From Gloeopeniophorella convolvens (lineage: Eukaryota; Basidiomycota; Agaricomycetes; Russulales), in contig WTXD01000081.1 in the NCBI GenBank assembly GCA_022496205.1, positions 1-64,000 of the forward strand: a DNA stretch of 64,000 bases. Reading direction: 5' to 3'. A model generated the notes under the pieces. The model was not told the DNA's origin. It did no database searches and saw only the letters and a program-made list of their open reading frames with translations. A program made the position numbers and the translations under genes. Shown here piece after piece: positions 21,400 to 31,595 of this stretch; positions within the stretch are counted from its first letter, which is position 1, and every line of letters starts with the position of its first letter.

Positions 21400-22690
21400 A
21401 CTGGGCCGGGCGCGGGTGTCACCAGAGGGTGCGCGGTGCGCGGTGTGGGCTGGGCTGGGCACGGCGGACTGGGCTGGGCGCGGGCGTCACCAGAGGGTGC
21501 GGTGCATGGGCTGGGCTGGGCGCGCACCAATCCCAATCGAGCGGCGCGCAGGCGGCGCACGCCCCCGAACCGAACAGATGCAGCGGGCGGGCTGGGCTGG
21601 GCACTGTAGGCTGCACCGAGTGCGTGCATCACCGGCGAGGAGCGACGCATGGGCTGAGCTGGGCGCACCTACCACGGTGGGTGGCACGAGCGGGCTGGGC
21701 TGGGCGCGCACCAGTCCTAATCGAGCAGTGAGCGGGCGGCGCGCACATCCGAACCGAACGAATGCGGCGAGCGGGCTGGGCTGGGCACTGTGGGCTGGGC
21801 TGGGCGCGCACCGTCCTAATCGAGCAGCGAGCGGGCGGCGCATGCATCCGAACTGAGCAGGTGCGGCGAGCGGGCTGGGCTGAGCACTGTGGGCTGGGCT
21901 GGGCGCACACCGTCCTAATCGAGCAGCGAGTGGGCTGGGCTGGGTGTATAACAGGTACAGCGAGCGGGCTGGGCTGGACACTGTGGGCTAAGCTGGGCGC
22001 GCGCCGTCCTAATCGAGCAGCGAGCGGGCGGCGCGTGCATCCGAACTGAGCAGGTGCGGCGAGCAGGCTGGGCCGGGCACTGTGGGCTGGGCTGGGCTGG
22101 GCGCGTACCGTCCTAATCGAGCAGCGAGCGGGCGGCGCATGCATCCAAACTGAACAGGTACGGCGAGCGGGCTGGGCCAGGCACTGTGGGCTGCACCGGG
22201 TGTCTATCACCGGCGAGGAGCGGCGAGGGGGCTGGGCTGGGTACATAACAGGTACAGCGAGCGGGCTGGGCCGGGCACTGTGGGCTGCACCGGGTTTCTA
22301 TCACCGGCGAGGAGCGGCGAGGGGGCTGGGCTGGGTACATAACAGGTACAGCGAGCGGGCTGGGCTGGACACTGTGGGCTGAGCTGGGCGCGCGCCGTCC
22401 TAATCGAGCAGCGAGCGGGCGGCGCGAATCCGAATCGAACACGTGCGGCGGGCGGGCCGGGCTGGGCACTGTGGGCTACGTTGGGTGCGTGCATCACCGG
22501 CGAGGAGTGGCGCACGGGCTGGGCTGGGCGCACTTACCACAATGGGTGGTGCATGTGGGCTGGGCGGGCGTACACAGGTTCCAGAAAAGGGCAAGACAGC
22601 GGGCTGCACCAGGGAGACGCATCACTAAACTGAGCAGGTGGGGCGTGCGGGCTGGGCTGGGCGTTGTTCGGGCTGGTGTCCAATTAAGGC
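21400..22690 (-). repeat. Right subterminal GGGCTGG array
   Basis: A dense array of gggctgggctgggc motifs with recurring blocks: gtcctaatcgagcagcgagcgg at about 21715, 21813, 21911, 22004, 22110 and 22399, and ggctgcaccgggt(g/t)tctatcaccgg at about 22190 and 22285. The core is the reverse complement of the core of the left array, so the two arrays form a large, loose inverted repeat. Long open frames on both strands are products of the repeat and not genes. Confidence 0.85.
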
Positions 22691-22893
22691 CATGCGTACG
22701 GGCTATGGCAGGTATATGCGCTGCAGGGGAGATGAGAAACATATCAGGAATCGGGTACGGGCTGAGTGGGCCAGGATCATACACGTGATGTAGCGTGACA
22801 GTCCCAAAACGGTAGTCTTATTGGGGCCGCCGGTGCGGGCTGTGAAACGGTGGTTGAATACGCCAACTGGACGGGTGTCGGACCCTTCGGTCC

Positions 22894-22930
22894 CGGGCTA
22901 AGTCGATAGGATTTTGTAGAGGGGCAGGTG
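22894..22930 (-). repeat. Right terminal inverted repeat
   Basis: It reads cgggctaagtcgata, then seven unmatched bases, then gtagaggggcaggtg on the plus strand, the reverse complement of the left terminal repeat. Confidence 0.85.
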
Positions 22931-22938
22931 AGAAGTTG
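22931..22938. repeat. Target site duplication, right (agaagttg)
   Basis: Identical to 11636-11643. The sequence that follows (gttgtggctt...gctcgtcggcccgaag) continues the upstream block known from copies B and C. Confidence 0.9.
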
Positions 22939-23089
22939 CCACAACTTCAAGGTTGTGGCTTACTGATCAATGGCTCGTCGGCCCGAAGCCGGCCCGCGCG
23001 CGGCTCCATCTTGACAGATCTTGACACGCACGTGCCAACACTGTGCCAAGTCCACCGCATCATGATGTCCGTGAAGAAAACCTCTCACG

Positions 23090-23280
23090 TAGTCTTACCA
23101 TGCACATTCAAGGAGGGGCATACCGCCCATATTTATAGCTCTCTCCGGAAGAGATTATCGTAGTAGACGAGACTTTGATGATGTTAACGTTCCTCTCGAC
23201 GTACTACAGCGCTCGACGTCGAAAGCAAGGTGAAGGGCAGTCAATTGGGAACTTTATTGGAGAACTGCATTTCATACATT
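23090..23280 (+). pseudogene. Decayed DUF6593 fragment
   Basis: In frame, LSPEEIIVVDETL, MMLTFLSTYYSARRRKQ and EGQSIGNFIG match the C-terminal end of the DUF6593 gene at 906-1649 (DEVLMTFLWTERRRKQ, EGQAIGNFIG). The Asp codon of the YLDL motif is a tag stop here, and no N-terminal half of the domain is found upstream. It converges on copy E exactly as the intact DUF6593 gene converges on copy A. Confidence 0.7.
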
Positions 23281-23526
23281 ACTCAAGTCTGGGCCGCATT
23301 TATTTCTGCCGTCAGGTTCTGCGTACAGAGATCCTGTATAACGATATAGACCGAAAGCGAGCGCTCGAGGGCCCCTCGAGACTGTCGCAAGGGTGCGTCT
23401 CAAACTCTCGAGGACAGCTGTTCAAGAATCAGCGCTAGTTTCCACAAGTCGAATCAACAAATATGATGTTTCTATAAACGCGAGAGAACAAGTGCGATGT
23501 TAGCAAGAGTTACGCTGGACGCCGAT

Positions 23527-24630
23527 TCAAACAGCGCTCCTGAGGAAGCCAAACGTGTCGCTTCCCCCAGCGTCCGCGCCCTGGGGGCGCGGTATTACTC
23601 TGTCGATCTCACTGTCCATGAGGAGATCCTTCAAAGCCTCCGTATCATATGGGATGTCACAGCGACCTTCTGTAAACGTCATTTCGACATTATACAATAC
23701 CTCGTTCTCCTGAAGAGATATGCCCGTCAGTCTCCATGTGCTAGGCTCGAGCTTGTCTTTTGCTGTTCTGGACTCCTCGGTGGCGTTGTAGATGAAATAG
23801 AATTTGCCTATGTCAGAATGTGTCGGATTCGACAGCCATTCGGTGGCCATCTGTGCAGTGATGGGAGTCCGCTGACGAGGCGCAGAGGATGGGGACTGTG
23901 TGTCGCGGCGAGTGCCGCCCTGGGACTGGGAGGCGCTACTCCCAGTACCCAGGTTGCTTGACCCACTGATCTGGATCTTTCCCGTAGCTACATAATATTC
24001 GTTCAGCCTAGATATAGGAGATTAAATGATATTCCCGCAAGAGATGAACGCATCATGACGCTCACAATCTATTCACTCGACCGTAAATCCGCCCCCGTAC
24101 ATCGGGGCAGGACATCAGTCCCCACCCCATTATATACTCATTGAAAATTATCAGAGCAGAACCCGCGAAGTGGGCTCGGAAGATATGTCTTTAGAAAGTG
24201 GGCGTGAGCCGATAGGTCACTGACAAGCTGGTCTGCACGTACTCTTCAAATGTATATGGTGGCTCCTTTCCATTGAGCTCGCTATCGACGTAGTCAAGGT
24301 ATGTTTGGTAACCGCCCTCAGATGATGAGGCTATGTCCACCGCAGATACAGTATTCTTGAACATAGGGCTTTGGTAAAGGGTAGCGAAGACTTCCCGGGC
24401 GCGCGCTGGATCCGATTGTATAACGTCGGACGCTGTCTCCCAGACCTTGTGGTACATGACCTGGCGCTGAGCAAGTTCTTCGACGTTGACTTCTTCCGAG
24501 TGAAACGGGGGAACGATGCCCTTTCACCGGACCGCGTCTGGCCAGACATCCCAGGATTCCCCACGGGCGCCGAGGCAGGGTTAGACGCTGCACGAAAGAG
24601 TTGATGCAAAGTCGAAGGAGGGTGTCGCAT
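23527..24630 (-). pseudogene. Family copy E, frameshifted in exon 1
   Basis: The family exon pattern is clear: exon 1 from the ATG at 24630 to 24243, exon 2 24066-24188, exon 3 23527-24007, with both introns at conserved positions. The first about 40 residues (MRHPPSTLHQLFRAASNP) are in a different frame from the conserved core EEVNVEELAQRQVMYHK; the shift lies near 24500-24520. The rest is readable: PPYTFEE, FNEYIMGWGLM, EWLSNP, WRLTGISLQENEVLYN and the tail DTFGFLRSA shared with copy A. It is the most divergent copy. A missed small exon could also explain the frame change, so loss of function is likely but not certain. Confidence 0.6.
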
Positions 24631-25950
24631 GAAGGTTGAGTTGCACGTCAGGATGAAACAACAGGTGAGTTGCCAGTTCGGAGAGTCGGAGCGAGACACC
24701 CCTATGTGCCATAGCCGCAACTGAGGCCGCCGCCAAGCAAACCATACTGGGCTCATTGTTACGGCAGCTGCCGGTGGCCGGGCAAGCTCCCCGCTGCTAA
24801 CTCGTCTAGCTGGGTTGGGGGGCCTACGCAGAATTTCAGCTCCGTGCATCGTAACGCCCGGTGCATGGACGTGGCTACAATACGACGGTAAAAGGATGGT
24901 GGAAGAAACGATGAGTGCTTCTGGAGAGCTCAAGATGCCACCTTCCTGCAACGCCTCCATGGAGCCGAGGAGAAGAGGAGAAAGATAGGGGAGCGAAAGG
25001 AAGAGTATGTCCGTATCGTTAGATCGACAGACTCAGTCGTTCAGCGCCAGCGCTCAGCTACCATGACGTCATAGGGAAGATATTCTATGCTGCGGATGTG
25101 TGTCGGCGTCCACTTCAGTACTCAGCCGCTGTCGGGTGGTCTGGCGTATGAGAATATATACAGACGCGGTCGGATTAGACTCACGAATGCGTTGACACGA
25201 TAGCCAAGACGGCGATGTGTTGGAGTAATAAACTCTCGTCTCACGGTTGACTTCGAGAAGCGGAAACGCGATCAGGCGGAGACTCAGCATTGGGAATAAT
25301 CCAGGGATCGTATCCAGCCAGCCTCGTGGTCGCGCGCGGGGCGCCGCCTTACGCGGCGATAGCGACTACCGGTGATCCTGGCGAGTTGAAAGCGTCACTG
25401 AGGCGAAACGTGGGGAGGTGGCAGACATTCGGATGTCCACAATCTAGAGACAGTCAAGGTCACTGTGATGGTGGAAGCACTGTGGAAGCAGCGCCGTGAG
25501 ATGCGTTGGGATTGAGCGGAGGTACCGGCCCGTGCCTCATGGCCCTCTGCAATCTTGCGCCTTGTTGTCTCGCGCCCTTGTTGTGTTGCCCGTCTGCAGT
25601 GCCACTGCAAGGCTGTCGTCAGCTCCCTCGCTGCCGCTGACTGCCTTTCTATCCAACCTCATAGCTCAGTAACCGTCAGTCGTAGGCCTCAGGGAGGCCA
25701 GCGTTCGGTTGCTGCAGGCGACACGTGCTCATTTCCAATTGTTGTACCTGTTTAGGTGAGTCGAGTAATTGATTTCAGGGACGGTTGAGAACGAGGGCTC
25801 ATGTGATGAACTGCTTCTACCAGTGCGGGCCTATCTAACCTCCCGTCCCTCAAATCTCCCCTTCCTCGTCCGGAACGCCCCCACGATCGACCAGCTGTCC
25901 CCTCCGTTGGCCTCGTCGGCCCCCGCGACAGCGATACCCAACCCTCAGAG
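24631..25950. other. Stretch without a recognisable gene
   Basis: This lies between copy E and CHS7. Open frames on both strands lack family features. The last part is the 5' region of CHS7, but no promoter element is distinct. Confidence 0.4.
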
Positions 25951-27174
25951 ATGACTCGCTTCGGCGACTTCAAACCTCTCTGCAGAAATACCCCATCCTA
26001 CCCCTGGTGCAACCTCTTTTACCGAGAGGTGCGTTTGCTTTTTTTCTCTTTGTTCCCCGTCTCCTCCACTGACGTTTACTCGAAATCGTAGCTCCAACAT
26101 AATGCCCCTGCTTTCTTGATCGGCTCCTCTGCAGACTCGACATCCGCTCCCGTAGGGATCAATCCAAAGTGTGGAATAGAGCGCGCAGGCTCTGGCAACT
26201 CGATTGGCAACATCGCGAATATCATTGCTTGCGGCCTCAGCATCTTAGTCACCCTCTGGCTTCTCTACAGCTGTAATCGCCGCAAAGCCGCTGTTGGTGC
26301 GCCACCAATATCCCTTTTGTCCCTTCATTCTGTCTGATTCCAATCCGAACCACCCGAAGGCCGCATTGAGCTACGCGCATTCCTCGCCACCTACCTCATC
26401 ACCCTTCCTCTTCAACTTGTATCCACCGGCTCGTTCCTCAAGCAGGGAACTACCGCTCTCGTTGTCATCACGGGCATTCATGCAGGTACCGTTGCGACCC
26501 TCTTCTGGACCCTCCTTGGCAATGCCCTTGTTGCAACCCAAGTAGTAGAGGATGGTACGCTGTCCTCGCTGGTCGTAAGTTCCACATTTTGCGTGAACAC
26601 GGCCGCTCTCGTTAATGTTCACGTGCTAGCCATTCTACTTCCTCGCAGCAGCCTTCATGGCTGCGACTACCTATATATCTCTTGACGTTGCCCTCACGAT
26701 CACGACGACCCTCGAACCCGGCAACCCGAAGGACTCTCTACATTCGATCGCACTTTTCGTGCTCACATCTATATGGCCCGGCGCGTGCGTTACCCCCTTT
26801 GTTACCCACTTATATGCACTAATCTCAGCGCGCTCCCATAGCGCTGCGTTGCTTTATTTCATTCTGATGGCATGGATTGTCGCAGGGGTGCTGCGTGAAC
26901 TCCGCCCGCTGATCTACTACACACTTGCTGCTATCCTCTTCGTGCTCGGACAACTCGCGTACTTCCTCCTCTCGCGCACCATCTGCGATGGCACGAACGC
27001 TCGGATTGACGGCTCGTTCGTCGCGACAGTCCTGGAGACCGCGGCTGTTGTCGTGATATATCTCGCCTGGAGGAGCATCACAGAAGGTGCGTGTGAACGT
27101 CCTCAGTCCGAGCGTGCGTTGTTAATGCGGCGAGATCAGATTACTGGGACGAAGAGGCGTATTATCCGCGCTGA
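25951..27174 (+). CDS. CHS7: Chitin synthase export chaperone Chs7
   Basis: Six exons (25951-26028, 26092-26296, 26360-26574, 26630-26784, 26842-27086, 27140-27174) give 310 residues. Chs7 is an endoplasmic reticulum membrane protein that lets class IV chitin synthase leave the ER. Family marks seen here are the N-terminal FGDFKPLCRNTPSYPWCNLF, GINPKCGIER, the first membrane helix IANIIACGLSILVTLWLLY followed by NRRKAAVGRIELRAF, the NALVATQVVEDGT block, and SRTICDGTNARIDGSF near the end. About seven hydrophobic segments are visible, as in the family. The short last exon (DYWDEEAYYPR) restores the family's ITEDYWDEE ending. All splice sites are GT-AG. Confidence 0.92.
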
Positions 27175-27577
27175 GCGCTGCGGGGTGCGCTGTTTTGGGT
27201 TATGTATACCTGTTGTGTGTGTGTTGTTGTCACCAATGGCCACTACTTGCTTCTACGTTCGCATGTGAGACGCCCGGGAAGTGTGATGATCACACCGACA
27301 GTCGGACTCGTCCAGTTCCGCTGCTGCGCCTGTGGAAAATTGGTGCGTTTCATTCATGCTATGTTCGTCTAATTATTGTACATCATGCATCATAATCTTT
27401 CCCTCACGAGGGAGCGCAACACAACGTTGAAAGAGGACAAAGAAAGACGAAGCGTCAGAAAGAGTGGTCATGTGTGGATCAGCTCGGGCGAGGAACGAAG
27501 AAAGGAGGGTGTCAGCAGCGCTCAGCACTGCGAGAAACAGAACCAGCAAAAGAAATCGAAGAAAGGAAAAAAAAGGC
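27175..27577. other. Convergent intergenic stretch
   Basis: About 400 bases lie between the 3' ends of CHS7 and the next minus-strand gene. They presumably contain both 3' ends. No other feature is seen. Confidence 0.4.
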
Positions 27578-28709
27578 CTACCACTCGTAGTCCCGCAGCG
27601 GGCGCTGTGTCACGGTGTGCACGACTTCAACGCACACCCATGCCTCACCGTCGTCTCGCGAGCCAGTACCTAGCCGGCCAAGCTTCGCGAACATGCTCGC
27701 CGCCTTTGACGAGCGCCGCTGGGGCGATCCCGCGAGCGTGGATTGCGACGTGCGGGCGCGGAGCAGACGCCAGGGGTGCAGAAGCGCCTGCGCAGGCGAC
27801 GTCGGTGACGCAGGCGGCGGCGGCGTGTGCGGCGGATCCTGCGGCGCGTATGCATACGCGAGCACGCTCCCGGACCAGACCGACTCGCGCGTGGGCACGT
27901 CGATATACTCGGACGTCGACGTCGTCGTGACGGAGAACGCGGAACACTGCGGGCACGGACACTCAGCGCCATCGCACGGGGGAGAGGTGGCAGGAACGGC
28001 TCGTGCGCACCTCGTTGGGGTCCTCGAGCTCTGGCGGCGTGTAGTAGAACGAGTCGTCGTCTGCGTCGCTCGCGCAGCACGCGCTGTCGTCCGCGCGCGG
28101 GGCCGCCCAGCACGCGCACGCGTGCTCTGAGCTCGCGTCTGCGTCTGCGTCTTGCGGGAGCATGTCCATGCTCCATGGCGCGCGCGGGTCCTCCGGCGCC
28201 ATGCGTCCGAGCCACGACCACGCGAAGACGCTGTCGCGGTCCGGCGGCGGCGGCGGGCGCGGAGGCAACGGCTTCTCGCGCGCGCAGCCGACGCTGGCCG
28301 TGTCTGCGGCCGCGCCGCACGGCGCGAGGCCGTCAAACGTGGACGACGCGCGCGCAGGGCCGCCGCTGCACGCGGGGCCTCCCGCACGGAAGTACGCGTC
28401 GAGGAGGCTCTGCATGTCTGCGAGCGTGCTGGGCGCAGGCGTGCGTGGCGCGGAGAACGGACGCCGCCTTCGCGCCGTCGGTGTATCGGGCGTGTCGGGC
28501 GAGGTGGCTGGGGTCTCGGGTGGGAGGAGAGAAGCGCCAGAGAAGGTGAGTAGGCCCTCCGCAGGGTCATACAGTGCGACAAAGGTGAGCGCGGTGTGAG
28601 GCGGAACGAGCTCGGACCATCGATGCTGGATCTGGGGCGGGACGACAGTGTGAGAGCTCCCGCTGCTGCTGCTGTTGCTACTGCTACTGCTCAGTTGGGA
28701 TAGGCGCAT
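27578..28709 (-). CDS. Uncharacterised Ser/Pro-rich protein
   Basis: Two exons (28011-28709, 27578-27946) give 355 residues. The start is the ATG at 28709 (MRLSQLSSSSSNSS). An ordered segment near the N-terminus (WSELVPPHTALTFVALYDPA, then LLTFSGASLLPPE) is followed by a long low-complexity part. The C-terminus is again ordered (EYIDVPTRESVWSGSVLAYA, and a final VEVVHTVTQRPLRDYEW). I do not recognise the family. The intron is 64 bases. Because the region is very GC-rich, long open frames on the opposite strand overlap it; this strand was preferred for its coherent splice join and ordered ends. Confidence 0.65.
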
Positions 28710-30345
28710 AGGCAAGTCGGTCTTGATGGTGAGCGCAGGTGGAGTCTACTCCGAGGCAAGTATCAGCGAGCAGCATCAAGAATAAGAGTGCCACCAAACA
28801 CACGGAGGAAGCCTTGGGACGCGCAGAAGGGTGGGTATGCGCGCGGCGCGGCATCATGTTGCTGTATGCAGAGGGTCCTGAAGCTTACACAAAGACGAAG
28901 AAAGGTATAAATGACGAAGAGAACGAAGACGCGTCAAGAGACGGAGGTACTAAAGGGGACAGGTGAGAGAGCGAGTGGGGCTCTGCAGGGCTGCAAGTCA
29001 GGAGAAGCGTGGAAGGAATACACGGAGAAGATATACACGGCCTGCCTGGTGCCCGCACGTAGGCAGGCCTCGTTGGCGCAAAGGAAAGGACAGTCTTATA
29101 GGCACGCGCGAGGCAGAACCCGCGTCTCATATCACGGCTTCTTATTGCGGCCTCGTGGCTTGCAGAACCCCCATTTCTCAAGAGGACCGCGGGTAGTGGG
29201 AAAGAGTCAATGCCTATTGAGGGTAGGCACATTGGTGCAGCGTGCATCGAGGATTACGGCACCTGGAGTGATCAGCGTGCGCCAAGTTGGTAGCAGGCAT
29301 GTACGAACCATCCTGGCGGAAGGTGACCCGATGCGACAGCCGGCTTGCCAGGCGCAAAGAAGTAACGGCCACATGATAAGCTCGTAGAGGGGCAGTGCAT
29401 GCACGTACAGGCCGACTTGCTGTGCCGGTCCGACGGCGTTCAGGAGAGCCAAAGATGTCAGAGATGCCGCGTTGCGATGACGAAATGGATGACTGCTGAG
29501 ATCAGTGGCGCGGGTCTTTGGCTGGACCTCCGGCACCTTATACGGCGAACGTGGGCTTATCGTGAAAACCATGGTGACGCAGCCACCATGGGAGTCAGGC
29601 AAAGACCGAAGCCAAACGGGCAAGAGCGAGATGACCGAATGGATTGACCGATGGAGCAAACTAGGTGTAAAGGATGTTGTGCGACTCATAGTAGACGACT
29701 TGGCTTTGATGATCACGTCGACGCTTGTAACCAAATCGTTGACGAGCATGGGAACATCTCCAGGAGCAAGGGCTACGAGGAAGCTGGCCGGAGATAAGTG
29801 GAACTTTCCTACGAGTGGAATTGAGCACGCTGGATTATCTCATAATATCTCGACGTGCGGCACGTAGCACGCGGCTCGCAACACCTGTGATTTGAGGGAC
29901 GTACCTCCACCACTTCACTCGTCCTCACATCATGCACGTCTGAAAATTAACGAGACCTTCCCGAGTGTCATTCTAGAGACCAGGGTCCAAAGGTATCAGG
30001 GGTGCCAAGACCCTGCGATGCAACCGGATCGTTGGCTTATGAATGGCGAAGTTGGTGGTCAAAGGGTTCAGGCGATCTCGGAGAGACGCGGGAGTGGACG
30101 AGGGGCCGAGACCCTGGTAGAGGTCACCTGGTCGAACGAGATGCATGAATGTCAATTGCGTATTGGATGCTAAGTGCGTGGATCGGTCAAATTGCGAGTA
30201 GATACAGTGTGATATTCTCGTGAATAGCGAGCGGAAATTAAGTGAGGCAGCCTCCTCGTGAGCCCTGTGGAAGACGTCAGTACCGCGCGTGACTGGCGGC
30301 CAACGCCTACAGCTCGCGATACGCACCGTGCCACCCAGAGCCCTA
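28710..30345. other. Stretch without a recognisable gene
   Basis: The longest open frame (minus strand, 29207-29749, 180 residues) contains a leucine-rich patch but no motif I know, and a plus-strand frame overlaps it. I do not call either. Confidence 0.35.
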
Positions 30346-30994
30346 TCATCGTATCCAGAGCTTCGCCTTCCCAGCTGCGAAACCAATTGTGCGGTCGTAC
30401 AGGAATGTGTGTGACGTTTCCAAAAGCATGGGGCTCATTGGTGCAAGGTCGGGAGAAGGACTCTGGGCGTGCATCAGAGGAGGGCCCATAAGGCCCTGCA
30501 TGATAGTCGTGAGGTCGTCTGCACTTGGTGGGTCCTCCAGCATACCACGCGGACCGCGCATGAGAGCGGCCTCGGCGCTTTCTTCCTCCTCGACCTTTGC
30601 CACGGCGCGTCGCAGAACAAGCATGGCATGCGCGAAACGTGCTGCAACGGTGTGGGTGAGATCTCAGCCCGCGTTGTGGCTTTGCACAAAGACGGCAAAT
30701 CGCTTGCTTACCTTTCTCTCCTTCTTCATCCCCTTCCTCAACTGGCGCAAGGAGTGGTGATCGCTCCGCGGCTACCTCAGCCGCTTGCGCAGAATGGAAG
30801 CGTAGCGTCTCTTCGATGCGGCGCACGAACTCATGCTCGGAGAGGTCTTTCTCGGTCTGCAAGGTCTCGTCTGGACCATACGCTGTCGAGAGAGAGTCGT
30901 TGGGAGAGTCAGCACGGAGGACTGGGTCGGCATCATAAGGGAGGTCGCCCATGTGCACCGCATGATGTGCAACTTGTTCGGGGCCCACAGGCAT
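30346..30994 (-). CDS. Uncharacterised acidic protein
   Basis: Two exons (30712-30994, 30346-30662) give 199 residues from the ATG at 30994. An additional upstream exon is possible, because the frame stays open to about 31070 (SQEAHSGGVFHTLYSPQTS). Visible features are an acidic middle (EEGDEEGEKD), a helical segment after the intron (HTVAARFAHAMLVLRRAVAK) and a C-terminal FLYDRTIGFAAGKAKLWIR. I do not recognise the family and see no signal peptide or membrane segment. The splice join (GTAAGC donor, 49 bases) is well supported by continuous frame. Confidence 0.55.
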
Positions 30995-31366
30995 GCTGGT
31001 CTGCGGTGAGTACAGAGTATGGAAGACGCCGCCTGAATGAGCCTCCTGGGAAGGACCCGAGACTGTGCGGGCTTGACGCCTCCTGGCAGATTAAAAATTC
31101 GGTGGCGGTTGGGACGTCCGAGCTGGCGTCCGTGCCGAGAGCCGCCGCCGTGGCAGTCTCCGGCTGCTCGCGATCCAGAAAGATGACAAAAGCACCCTGG
31201 TGCAAGTAAATGATGGTAAGGCGCACGCATGCCCGGATTTTGACACAGCAGGTTGTGTGATAGGCACCTAGTCATAGGCACGGAGGGGGCACGCGAACAT
31301 GATGCCCCAGCCCCAAACTACAGCCAAATTAGCGAAGGTCGGAAAGGACGGAGAGAAAAATAATAA
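30995..31366. other. Possible upstream exon of the preceding minus-strand gene
   Basis: Minus-strand frames continue to about 31230, with an acceptor-like ttacttgcaccag near 31200. An unplaced 5' exon is therefore possible but not demonstrated. Confidence 0.3.
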
Positions 31367-31450
31367 TGACCTCGACCCGGATTGAACGGATGACCTTCTG
31401 GAAGCACCAAAGCGCTGGAATCAGACGCTCTACCGCTGAGCTACGAAGTC
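31367..31450 (-). tRNA. tRNA-Trp (CCA) with a 12-base intron
   Basis: On the minus strand, the acceptor stem gacttcg pairs with cgaggtc (one G-T), the D arm is gctcagcggtagagc, and the T arm atccg/cgggt carries the loop ttcaatc. The anticodon loop reads ttccag, giving CCA with U33 and G37, and an intron of about 12 bases follows position 37. The last anticodon-stem pair (A31 with C39) is mismatched under this folding. A run of five T on the minus strand (plus 31356-31360) lies just downstream as a Pol III terminator. Confidence 0.8.
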
Positions 31451-31595
31451 TTCGCAAGGCTCTCTATTTGCAACATTCATATATCCTCTTAGTAACAATC
31501 TGTCCTCGGCTGCGCGCACTGCCTCTGGCGCTGTTCCTCCGGCCAGCGTTCACACTCTCCTCACCGTCCCACATCGCGAACAGTAACCCGGCACG

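Larger units (their letters stand above)
11644..22930 (+). mobile_element. Complete KDZ (Kyakuja-Dileera-Zisupton) DNA transposon
   Basis: The element is 11,287 bases long. It is bounded by inverted repeats starting cacctgcccctctac and flanked by a perfect 8-base duplication. Inside, in order, lie a CCCAGCC-rich array, an intact transposase gene, two intact plus-strand genes of unknown function, and a GGGCTGG-rich array in the opposite orientation. The join of the two outer flanks resembles the uninterrupted upstream blocks of family copies B and C, which supports the inferred ends. Intact ends, a perfect duplication and an unbroken ten-exon transposase point to a recent insertion. Confidence 0.88.

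Noticed and set aside
21325..22533. Long open frames on both strands of the GGGCTGG array
   Set aside because: They arise from the repeat lacking stops in several frames. Their translations are repetitive (AQPSP, GLGW) and overlap each other on opposite strands.
27827..28599. Long plus-strand frames opposite the Ser/Pro-rich gene
   Set aside because: They are Arg-rich shadows typical of GC-rich coding sequence read on the wrong strand.
29207..29749. 180-codon minus-strand frame
   Set aside because: No motif, no paralogue, no splice support, and open frames overlap on the other strand.
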